Below, piece by piece: positions 1 to 5,277 of a DNA stretch of 9,977 nucleotides. Position 1 is the stretch's first letter. Each line of letters starts with the position of its first letter. Where the stretch lies: contig JAHISS010000115.1 of assembly GCA_018817905.1 (NCBI GenBank), positions 1 to 9,977 on the forward strand. Reading direction: 5' to 3'. A program made the translations under genes and the position numbers. This DNA comes from Nanobdellota archaeon. GTDB taxonomy: Archaea > Nanobdellota > Nanobdellia > Pacearchaeales > GW2011-AR1. The notes below the pieces were generated by a model, which made no database searches, was not told the origin of the DNA, and worked only from the letters and a program-made list of their open reading frames with translations.

Positions 1-64
1 ATTTTTTATCTATCTTATTTATCAAAGCAATAGGCCCAAAAGAAAAACTTACGTTTCCTTTCAT
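1..64 (-). CDS. 5' fragment of an unknown outward-facing gene (left copy)
   Basis: An ATG on the minus strand at 64-62 opens a frame of 21 codons that leaves the window; the product begins MKGNVSFSFG. A purine-rich AAGGAGG-like stretch ends about 12 nt before the ATG and overlaps one arm of the palindrome at 80-106. The same first 20 codons occur without change at the other end of the window, while the two differences between copies are both upstream of the ATG. That pattern fits coding sequence under constraint, but 20 codons are too few for identification. Function unknown. Confidence 0.4.
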   Translation of the reverse strand, partial: MKGNVSFSFGPIALINKIDKK

Positions 65-141
65 TTCGATTTAGGCCTCCTTTCAGTTGTTGAACACAAC
101 TGAAAGATTCAGCATTTAAGTTTAACTGGCGATGTCAAGTT
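3..141 (+). repeat. Left terminal inverted repeat (139 bp)
   Basis: This stretch is the reverse complement of 9839-9977, pairing position i with 9980-i. I find two mismatches, at 68 and 71 (mirror positions 9912 and 9909), giving 137/139 identity. It contains a perfect palindrome (80-106), the outward start of an unknown gene on the minus strand (from 64) and the start codon of the pnuC-like gene (132). The identity stops nine bases after the A of that ATG. The sequence beyond the window is not visible, so the repeat may extend outward. Confidence 0.95.
80..106. promoter_or_regulatory. Perfect 11-bp palindrome in divergent promoter region
   Basis: CTTTCAGTTGT (80-90), a 5-nt spacer and ACAACTGAAAG (96-106) form a perfect inverted repeat. 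It lies between the outward minus-strand gene (start 64) and the plus-strand pnuC-like gene (start 132), a typical operator position. As RNA it would form an 11-bp hairpin whose 3' arm, in the minus-strand transcript, runs straight into the GGAGG of the outward gene. Whether it acts as DNA operator or RNA hairpin cannot be decided here. An NrtR-type regulator encoded at 3732-4394 is one candidate ligand, by context only. Confidence 0.6.
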
Positions 142-536
142 GGAAGAGAAATCTGAAAAAAAGCGGCGGGAGCAAAACAGTTATCGTCAGGCATTTTAGA
201 TGGGATCAAAAAGTTTTGTGGTTTCTTGTGTCTTTGTTGGCTATCTCGCTGTATGGTTTATTCTTAAGTTACTTAAGAGGGACATTGCCGTTCATAGATT
301 CTGCAACAACAGTTTTTTCGATTATAGCAACAATAATGTTAAACAAAAGACTAACTGACCAATGGTTTTATTGGATAATGGTCGATGTATTATCAATTAT
401 AATGTGGGCCTACATCTTCATATCGAGAGGTGCAGACATTACGGTTTTAGTAATGTGGGCCGCGTTCCTCGTAAATGCAATTTATGGATACTACAATTGG
501 AGGAGAATAGAAAAAATTCAAAATGACAAAAAATAA
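132..536 (+). CDS. pnuC: PnuC-like nicotinamide riboside transporter, half-length
   Basis: 134 aa with about four membrane segments (residues ~28-48, 52-70, 78-98, 103-121) after a basic, soluble N-terminus. The C-terminal half resembles the end of PnuC vitamin B3 transporters: W78 and W81 followed by D85 in one helix, and a closing helix ending in YNWRR. PnuC proteins are normally about 200-240 aa with seven helices, so roughly the N-terminal half is missing. The frame is closed by TAA at 123-125, nine bases before the ATG, so no longer version is encoded here. The start codon lies inside the left inverted repeat. The gene overlaps nadR by 14 nt, which supports a role in nicotinamide riboside uptake. 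It may work as a dimer of halves, as SemiSWEETs do, or be a decayed remnant. The family call rests on the WxxWxxxD pattern and gene context. Confidence 0.7.
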   Translation: MSSWKRNLKKSGGSKTVIVRHFRWDQKVLWFLVSLLAISLYGLFLSYLRGTLPFIDSATTVFSIIATIMLNKRLTDQWFYWIMVDVLSIIMWAYIFISRGADITVLVMWAAFLVNAIYGYYNWRRIEKIQNDKK

Positions 537-1557
537 AACCGTTGGATTTATTGGCGGGAAGTTTCTGCCTTTTCATCTTGGGCATGTTTATGTGATAATT
601 GCGGCTTCAAATTTAGTTGACAAGCTGCATGTTGTTGTTAGCTCTTCGAAGAATCGAGACAGGGAAATCTGCGAAAGAGATGGAATGAAGTATATTCCGG
701 CTGATGTTCGGCTTTCGTGGATTGGAGAGTCGCTTAACAATTTGGATAATGTGAAGGTCATTCATATTGAAGATGACCAGTGGGATGAGGATTATGACTG
801 GGAGGCTGGAGCGAATATGATAAAAAAAGCAATTGGACCGATTGATTTTGTTTTTAGTTCTGAAGAATCCTATGGTGAACATTTTAAGAAATATTATCCT
901 GATTCAAAGCATGTTGTGGTTGATGATAAGCGGAAGACGGTTACGATATCTGCGACAGAGATGAGGAAGAAGCTTTATGATAACTGGGATAAGCTGCCTA
1001 ATTGCGTTAAATCTTATTTTGTTAAGAGGGTCGCAATTGTTGGTACGGAAAGTTGCGGCAAGTCTACATTGGCGAAGAAGTTGGCCAAGTTTTACAATAC
1101 CGAATGGGCGCATGAGGTTGGAAGAGATTATTGCGAGAGATATTCTAATCTGCTAACAAAGGATATGTTTGATAAAATCGCGATGGAACATTATTTGCTC
1201 CAGGTTAAGAAGGCTGGCGAGAGCAACAAGGTTTTGTTTGTTGATAGCGAGGCAACGATTACGCAGTATTATCTTAATATGTATTTTAATGGTGCGAAGT
1301 CCGACCTGATTGAAGAAGTTATTAAGCTTCAGGATTATGATTTAATTATTTATCTGGAGCCGGATATTCCGTGGGTTGGGGATGGGTTAAGGTTTGCTGG
1401 GGAAGAGAAATTTAGGGCTAAAAATAATGAAAAGTTGAAAGCGATGTTTTCTGAAAGAGGCATTGATTTTGTTTCTATTGGTGGAAATTATTCTGAGAGA
1501 TTTAATAAAGCCAAAGACTTGATTGAAGGATTGTTTGTTGGAGGAAAAGATGTTTAA
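523..1557 (+). CDS. nadR: Bifunctional NadR-type NMN adenylyltransferase / ribosylnicotinamide kinase
   Basis: 344 aa, two domains. Residues ~5-165 form a nucleotidyltransferase fold: GGKFLPFHLGH (11-21) is the GxFxPxHxGH signature and the segment near 142-148 (ISATEMR) is the second nucleotide-binding motif. Residues ~168-340 form a P-loop kinase with Walker A GTESCGKST (174-182), an acidic DSE at 241-243 and a PWxxDGLR motif (283-290) typical of ribosylnicotinamide kinase. The expected cytoplasmic reactions are nicotinamide riboside to NMN with ATP, then NMN to NAD. There is no N-terminal helix-turn-helix, so unlike enterobacterial NadR it should not itself bind DNA. It overlaps pnuC upstream and nadK downstream (8 nt), indicating translational coupling. 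Confidence 0.93.
   Translation: MTKNKTVGFIGGKFLPFHLGHVYVIIAASNLVDKLHVVVSSSKNRDREICERDGMKYIPADVRLSWIGESLNNLDNVKVIHIEDDQWDEDYDWEAGANMIKKAIGPIDFVFSSEESYGEHFKKYYPDSKHVVVDDKRKTVTISATEMRKKLYDNWDKLPNCVKSYFVKRVAIVGTESCGKSTLAKKLAKFYNTEWAHEVGRDYCERYSNLLTKDMFDKIAMEHYLLQVKKAGESNKVLFVDSEATITQYYLNMYFNGAKSDLIEEVIKLQDYDLIIYLEPDIPWVGDGLRFAGEEKFRAKNNEKLKAMFSERGIDFVSIGGNYSERFNKAKDLIEGLFVGGKDV
1540..1544 (+). promoter_or_regulatory. Ribosome binding site deciding the nadK start
   Basis: GGAGG followed by 5 nt and the ATG at 1550. It lies inside the last codons of nadR and fixes the nadK start downstream of the longest possible frame. Confidence 0.75.
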
Positions 1558-2329
1558 CAAAATACTTCTAGTTCATAAAGAGAATCTTTCTATCGAAGGA
1601 GAAAGATATTTAGGAATATTAAAAGAGATTCTAAAAGAAAAAAACCTGGCCGTGGTTAAATATGATGATGTAAAAAGAGAAGATGTTCAGGGAAAGGATC
1701 TCGTTGTTGCATACGGCGGCGATGGGACATTAGTTAAAACAGCAAACTTAATCGACGAAGGTTTTATTTTGGGAATCAACGCAGAACCAAAGACAAGCGA
1801 AGGCGCTTTGACTAGTTTATCAAGAGAAGAAATTCATGAGTTAAAAAAAATCTTAAATGGAAGTTTTGATGTCGTTGAAAGACAGCGGGCACAAGTAAAA
1901 TTAAATGGCAAACTAATGGATGTTTTTTCTTTGAACGAAGTTTATGTCGGGGCCGCCTTGCAGTTTCATAGCTCGAGATATCTAATAAAACACAATGGCA
2001 AGGAAGAAGAACAGAGGAGTTCTGGAGTTATTGTTTCAACAGGCACAAGCTCTAATGCTTGGTTTAAGTCTGCAGGAGGCAAGCCCTTTCATCATGCTGA
2101 GAAAAAATTGGCCTTTGTTGTCCGAGAACCCTATGTTGGGAAGCGGGTTTTCTGTCCTAAAATTTTGGAAGGAGAAATTTCTGAAAATGAAAATCTTGTG
2201 ATTGAGTCGAAACGTGATTCTGGGGGCCTTCTTGCTGTAGATTATCTAACGTGCGATTTCAATAAGGGAGATGTTGTTGAGATTTCTTTGGCAGAGAAAC
2301 CTTTGAAAGTTGTGACGGTGAAAAAATGA
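1550..2329 (+). CDS. nadK: Divergent NAD(+) kinase
   Basis: I start this gene at the ATG at 1550 (259 aa) rather than an upstream ATG at 1523, because GGAGG at 1540-1544 sits 5 nt before it and the protein then begins with the hydrophobic strand FNKILLVHK. GGDGT (56-60) is the hallmark phosphate-binding motif, NE at 129-130 matches the family pair, and STGTSSNAW (163-171) stands where canonical enzymes have a TGSTAY-type motif; that variant recalls the mitochondrial NADK2 branch. The predicted role is phosphorylation of NAD to NADP. It directly follows nadR and overlaps it by 8 nt. The main uncertainty is whether the divergent substrate loop still prefers NAD. Confidence 0.85.
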   Translation: MFNKILLVHKENLSIEGERYLGILKEILKEKNLAVVKYDDVKREDVQGKDLVVAYGGDGTLVKTANLIDEGFILGINAEPKTSEGALTSLSREEIHELKKILNGSFDVVERQRAQVKLNGKLMDVFSLNEVYVGAALQFHSSRYLIKHNGKEEEQRSSGVIVSTGTSSNAWFKSAGGKPFHHAEKKLAFVVREPYVGKRVFCPKILEGEISENENLVIESKRDSGGLLAVDYLTCDFNKGDVVEISLAEKPLKVVTVKK

Positions 2330-2796
2330 AATATGTAGAATGCCCAGATGTTTTTGAAGGAAATGAGAGAAGTTTGTTTTTAGCTGGAGGCATCACTGGT
2401 TGTGAAAACTGGCAAACAAAGTTAGTCAAACTACTTGAAGATACAGATTTGACTTTATTAAATCCCAGGAGAAAACATTTTCCAACTGATAATCCAAATA
2501 TTGAAGAAGAACAAATAACCTGGGAGCATAATCATTTAGCGAAAACAAATGCAGTTTCTTTCTGGTTTCCTAAAGAAACACTTTGTCCGATAACTCTCTA
2601 CGAATTAGGTAAACAAAGTGTTTCAGACAAACCCATTTTTATTGGGGTGCATCCAGAATATACTAGAAGAAAAGACGTGGAAATTCAAACAAAACTTGTA
2701 AGGCCTGGAGTTAAGATTGTTTATTCTATTGAAGAATTAGCTGAGCAAATTAAAGAATGGTCTATGAAAAGTTTAAATAACATTTTAGATAAATAA
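2326..2796 (+). CDS. Nucleoside 2-deoxyribosyltransferase-like protein
   Basis: 156 aa. The order of motifs matches the nucleoside 2-deoxyribosyltransferase-like superfamily: LFLAGGITGCENWQ (17-30) for the first strand and ribose-binding loop, LLNPRR (44-49), an acidic EEQITWEHN stretch (61-69), and ITLYELG (89-95), where E93 occupies the position of the catalytic nucleophilic Glu. Family members cleave or exchange N-glycosidic bonds of nucleosides. In this context it could act on nicotinamide riboside, NMN or related breakdown products, but that is inference. The ATG overlaps the nadK stop (ATGA), so the two are coupled. The substrate cannot be assigned from sequence. Confidence 0.75.
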   Translation: MKYVECPDVFEGNERSLFLAGGITGCENWQTKLVKLLEDTDLTLLNPRRKHFPTDNPNIEEEQITWEHNHLAKTNAVSFWFPKETLCPITLYELGKQSVSDKPIFIGVHPEYTRRKDVEIQTKLVRPGVKIVYSIEELAEQIKEWSMKSLNNILDK

Positions 2797-2800
2797 GAAG

Positions 2801-3673
2801 ATGAAAATACAGACATTCACAATCGTCGCCGGAACGGTCGCATGCAATGCGAAATGTCCATATTGTATTTCGAAAATGACTCCTGCGCAAGGTCTAACTT
2901 TCGAAAGACCAAAAACAAATTGGCTCAACTTTGACAAAGCATGCCGGCTTGCGCAGATGAACGACGTTACCACTGTTCTTATTACTGGGAAGGGAGAGCC
3001 CCTTTTGTATCCTGATCAGATTACAGAATTCTTAAAGAAAATGAAAAAATACGACTTTCCCCTAATAGAAATCCAAACCAACGCTCTCCTGATTGAAAAC
3101 CACTGGGAAAAATACGCAAAATACCTTGGGGAATGGAGAAAACTCGGGTTGAACACAATCGCAATATCCATGGTTCATTGGGAAAAAGAAAGGAACAAGG
3201 AAATCTTCACGCAAACCTCGCCCTACCCAGAATTAAAAAGCATAATTGATAAACTGCACTTGTTAGGCTACTCGGTTAGATTAAGCTGTGTTATGCTAAA
3301 AGGCTTTATCGATTCTCCTGAAAATGTAAAAAAATTAGCAGAAAAAAGTAAAACCTGGGGCGTTGAACAATTGACAATTCGAAGCGTCAAGACGCCGGAA
3401 AAATCAGAAAACGAAAAAGTCTACGCCTGGACAAAAAAACGAGAACTCACTCCGGGGCAAATCCTGGACATCAGCAAATTCCTGGAAAAATACGGCCACA
3501 AGTTGATGACTCTTGACCATGGCGGCATAGTCTACGACTACAACGGCCAAAATATCTGCATGACTGATTGTCTCACAATAAAACCTGGCACCGAAAACCT
3601 CAGACAGCTTATCTTCTTCCCTGACGGTCACTTAAGATACGACTGGCAATACGAAGGAGCAATTCTGCTTTAG
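2801..3673 (+). CDS. Radical SAM enzyme of unknown substrate
   Basis: 290 aa. CNAKCPYC (15-22) carries the CxxxCxxC set that binds the [4Fe-4S] cluster, unusually close to the N-terminus. GKGEP (63-67) corresponds to the GGEP SAM-binding motif with a Lys in the second Gly position. Later strands (IEIQTNALL at 89-97, TIAISM at 119-124, RLSCVMLKG at 160-168) fit a partial TIM barrel. Two further cysteines (C253, C257) near the C-terminus could hold another metal or mediate catalysis. There is no SPASM-length extension. It begins 4 nt after the preceding stop codon, so it is probably the last gene of the NAD operon. I recognise no specific subfamily. Confidence 0.85.
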   Translation: MKIQTFTIVAGTVACNAKCPYCISKMTPAQGLTFERPKTNWLNFDKACRLAQMNDVTTVLITGKGEPLLYPDQITEFLKKMKKYDFPLIEIQTNALLIENHWEKYAKYLGEWRKLGLNTIAISMVHWEKERNKEIFTQTSPYPELKSIIDKLHLLGYSVRLSCVMLKGFIDSPENVKKLAEKSKTWGVEQLTIRSVKTPEKSENEKVYAWTKKRELTPGQILDISKFLEKYGHKLMTLDHGGIVYDYNGQNICMTDCLTIKPGTENLRQLIFFPDGHLRYDWQYEGAILL

Positions 3674-3702
3674 AGAATTTCAAGAATTCGCTTTAAGCAA
3701 AA

Positions 3703-3710
3703 CTTAAATA
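3703..3710 (+). promoter_or_regulatory. TATA box of nrtR
   Basis: CTTAAATA centred about 25 nt before the ATG at 3732, preceded by an A-rich stretch in the BRE position. The spacing predicts transcription starting at or next to the start codon (leaderless mRNA). It separates nrtR from the upstream operon. Confidence 0.65.
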
Positions 3711-3731
3711 TGTTATTGTCCAGTAAACACT

Positions 3732-4394
3732 ATGAAAGAAAAATATGAAAAGCCATCGGTAACTGCTGATATAACTGTCTTCACTGTAAAAGACAAGGAA
3801 TTGAAAGTATTATTGGTTAAAAGAGGGCTGGAACCTTTCAAAGAAAAATGGGCTTTGCCGGGGGGATTTGTTAGGATTGATGAGTCTTTAGAAGATGCGG
3901 CCAAAAGAGAGTTAGAAGAAGAGACAGGGGTGAAGAATGTTTATCTTGAACAACTTTATACCTTCGGAGATACAAAAAGGGACCCGAGAGGCCGAGTAAT
4001 AACTGTTGCTTACATGGCTCTTGTAAATTCTGAAAATATAAAATTAAAAGCAACAACAGATGTTTCAGATGCTCGATGGTTTTCTGTTGGGAGATTGCCC
4101 AAGTTAGCGTTTGATCATGCGGGAATCTTGACTTACGCGTTGAAGAGGCTGAGATGGAAGTTTGAATATACGACTGTTGCCTTTTCTCTCTTGCAGGAAA
4201 ATTTTGTGATGAGTGACCTGCAAAGGATTTATGAAATTGTATTTGATAAAAAATTTGATAAGAGAAATTTTGCCAAGAAGATTCTTTCGCTTGATTTGTT
4301 AAAGGAAGAAGGAATAAAAAAAGATGTATCGCATAGGCCGCCAATGCTTTATTCACTAAAGAAAGATATCGGAGAAATTGTTGAGATTATCTGA
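3732..4394 (+). CDS. nrtR: NrtR-type Nudix/winged-helix regulator of NAD metabolism
   Basis: 220 aa. Residues ~8-140 are a Nudix domain with a complete Nudix box: G45, E51, then R59-E60-L-x-E63-E64-x-G66-V67. The residues before and after it (VLLVKRGLEPFKEKWALPGGFV, 26-47; YLEQLYTFGD, 71-80; WFSVGRLPKLAFDHA, 116-130) are characteristic of the NrtR group rather than simple hydrolases. Residues ~145-218 form the winged helix, with FVMSDLQRIYEIV and HRPPMLY as family marks. NrtR proteins repress NAD biosynthesis and salvage genes and respond to ADP-ribose or related nucleotides. The intact Nudix box suggests that hydrolysis may be retained. Its position next to pnuC-nadR-nadK supports the assignment. 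No overlap with neighbours; own promoter. Confidence 0.88.
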   Translation: MKEKYEKPSVTADITVFTVKDKELKVLLVKRGLEPFKEKWALPGGFVRIDESLEDAAKRELEEETGVKNVYLEQLYTFGDTKRDPRGRVITVAYMALVNSENIKLKATTDVSDARWFSVGRLPKLAFDHAGILTYALKRLRWKFEYTTVAFSLLQENFVMSDLQRIYEIVFDKKFDKRNFAKKILSLDLLKEEGIKKDVSHRPPMLYSLKKDIGEIVEII

Positions 4395-4416
4395 CTTGGA
4401 AACACAAAACACAAAA

Positions 4417-4424
4417 CTTAAAAA
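4417..4424 (+). promoter_or_regulatory. TATA box of the spt5 operon
   Basis: CTTAAAAA lies 63-70 nt before the spt5 ATG. With the usual ~25-nt spacing, transcription would start near 4446, giving a leader of about 40 nt, unlike the leaderless genes elsewhere in the window. Confidence 0.55.
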
Positions 4425-4450
4425 CTCCCAATTTCATTACTTTGTATCTA

Positions 4451-4468
4451 CTTCTTAGAACTAAGAGG
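4451..4468 (+). promoter_or_regulatory. Palindrome in the spt5 leader
   Basis: TCTTAG, AA, CTAAGA (4453-4466) is a perfect inverted repeat that can be extended to 8 pairs by C4451-G4468 and T4452-G4467. It sits at the predicted 5' end of the spt5 mRNA, so it may be a DNA operator or a 5'-terminal hairpin. No trans-acting factor can be named. Confidence 0.4.
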
Positions 4469-4486
4469 TAGCGGAGCATAAGTCAA

Positions 4487-4948
4487 ATGATATTTATCAT
4501 CAAAGTCACGACGAACAAAGAAGACAGGGCAGTTGAAATGATTAGCGAGCGTGTTGAAAGAAAATCTTTCAGAGTTTATTCTGTTGCGCGGCCACACGGC
4601 CTGAAAGGTTATATTATTCTCGAGGCAGCTGACAGAGAGTCTGCAGAAGAAGCTGTTTTTAATTTGCCTTATGTTAAAGGAATAATTGGAAAGACAATTC
4701 AATACGAGGAAATTGAATTAATGCTTGAGCCAAAAGTGGAGGAGATGAATATTGAGATTAGTGACATTGTTGAGATTGTCGGGCAGACGTTCAAAGGCGA
4801 GCACGCAAAGGTTACGCGAATTGACAAGCAGAAAGGCGAGGTCGTTGTTTCTCTTCTTGGAGCAAGTGTTCCGATTCCTGTGACAGTTAAAATGGACAAC
4901 GTAAGAGTTATAAGGCGAGAAAAAGAAGACGAGGAGGAAGAAGAATGA
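4487..4948 (+). CDS. spt5: Transcription elongation factor Spt5 (archaeal NusG)
   Basis: 153 aa. Residues 1-82 form the NGN domain (FIIKVTTNKED at the start, then YIILEAADRESAEEAVFNL at 42-60 and VKGIIG at 63-68). Residues ~88-144 form the KOW domain (DIVEIVGQTFKGEHAKVTRI at 93-112). The protein binds the RNA polymerase clamp, normally with Spt4, and supports processivity and coupling to ribosomes. The C-terminus ends in an acidic EDEEEEE tail. Full length for the family. In most archaea secE lies directly upstream of spt5; here nrtR takes that place. The TGA stop overlaps an ATG (4945) that begins a 20-codon frame sharing its first 18 nt context with the L11 start. Confidence 0.95.
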   Translation: MIFIIKVTTNKEDRAVEMISERVERKSFRVYSVARPHGLKGYIILEAADRESAEEAVFNLPYVKGIIGKTIQYEEIELMLEPKVEEMNIEISDIVEIVGQTFKGEHAKVTRIDKQKGEVVVSLLGASVPIPVTVKMDNVRVIRREKEDEEEEE

Positions 4949-4958
4949 AAATTAAATT
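4941..4958 (+). repeat. 18-bp direct repeat, left copy
   Basis: AAGAATGAAAATTAAATT, identical to 5260-5277. Each copy includes a TGA stop overlapped with an ATG followed by AAAATTAAATT. The two copies flank the 89-aa gene at 4998-5267. Confidence 0.8.
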
Positions 4959-5007
4959 GAAAGAAATGCATTCTATGAGTTTGCGGAGGAATTTTAGATG
5001 GATGTAA
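4945..5007 (+). pseudogene. 20-codon remnant beginning like L11
   Basis: ATG at 4945 overlaps the spt5 stop. The frame starts MKIKL, identical in DNA to the true L11 start at 5264, and then diverges and stops at 5005-5007. It probably marks the original spt5-L11 junction left behind when the 89-aa gene entered. It could still be translated as a short leader peptide, but nothing supports a function. Confidence 0.5.
4983..4989 (+). promoter_or_regulatory. Strong ribosome binding site of the 89-aa gene
   Basis: GCGGAGG followed by 8 nt and the ATG at 4998. It supports genuine translation of this small gene within the spt5-L11 transcript. Confidence 0.7.
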
Positions 5008-5267
5008 AATTCATGAATGGGGTAAGAGAAAGATTAAATAAAAGTCCAGAAAGAGAAACTCTTGTAATTATCCATTTTGCTTCCAGAATAGAATTAATGG
5101 AAGTTCGGAGATACTTGATGAATAAATATCTAAAAGAAATACCCCCTGGTTCATCAGACCCTAAACATCCTCTTGCTGTCAATACTCATTTAAGTATTGG
5201 ACAGATTGATGACCTTGTCCGGTACAGATGTTATGGCCACATTTATGTCGTGGGGGGGAAAGAATGA
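4998..5267 (+). CDS. Small hypothetical protein between spt5 and L11 (89 aa)
   Basis: I recognise no family. The protein appears soluble and mixed alpha/beta: a probable beta strand TLVIIHF (21-27), a helix ASRIELMEVRRYLMNKYL (28-45), a polar middle with PPGSSDPKHP (48-57), a helix around SIGQIDDLVRYRCYG and a final strand HIYVVGG. A strong GGAGG-type site precedes the ATG, and the stop overlaps the L11 start (ATGA), so expression should be coupled to both neighbours. An 18-bp direct repeat at both sides indicates insertion into a previously continuous spt5-L11 junction. The gene ends in a run of seven G (5252-5258), which also serves as purine-rich sequence ahead of L11. Confidence 0.7.
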   Translation: MDVKFMNGVRERLNKSPERETLVIIHFASRIELMEVRRYLMNKYLKEIPPGSSDPKHPLAVNTHLSIGQIDDLVRYRCYGHIYVVGGKE

Positions 5268-5277
5268 AAATTAAATT
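5260..5277 (+). repeat. 18-bp direct repeat, right copy
   Basis: Second copy of the 18-bp sequence at 4941-4958; it includes the authentic start of L11 (5264) and the stop of the 89-aa gene. Confidence 0.8.

Noticed and set aside
1523..1549. Upstream ATG start for nadK (adds 9 residues)
   Set aside because: The GGAGG at 1540-1544 would lie inside the gene, and the added residues are unlike the family N-terminus.
3674..3690. Terminator hairpin GAATT-TCAAG-AATTC after the radical SAM gene
   Set aside because: Only five A/T-rich pairs and no T run follow.
3711..3729. NrtR operator in its own promoter (TGTT...AACA around 3711-3729)
   Set aside because: Only four bases per arm match and the arms do not resemble the 11-bp palindrome at 80-106, so I do not call it a site.
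3871..4356. Long minus-strand open frame opposite nrtR (161 codons)
   Set aside because: It is antisense to a clear Nudix/winged-helix gene, matches no family and has no promoter; a shadow frame.
5252..5258. Programmed frameshift at the run of seven G before L11
   Set aside because: The 89-aa frame ends normally four codons on and L11 has its own ATG; no benefit or fused product is evident.
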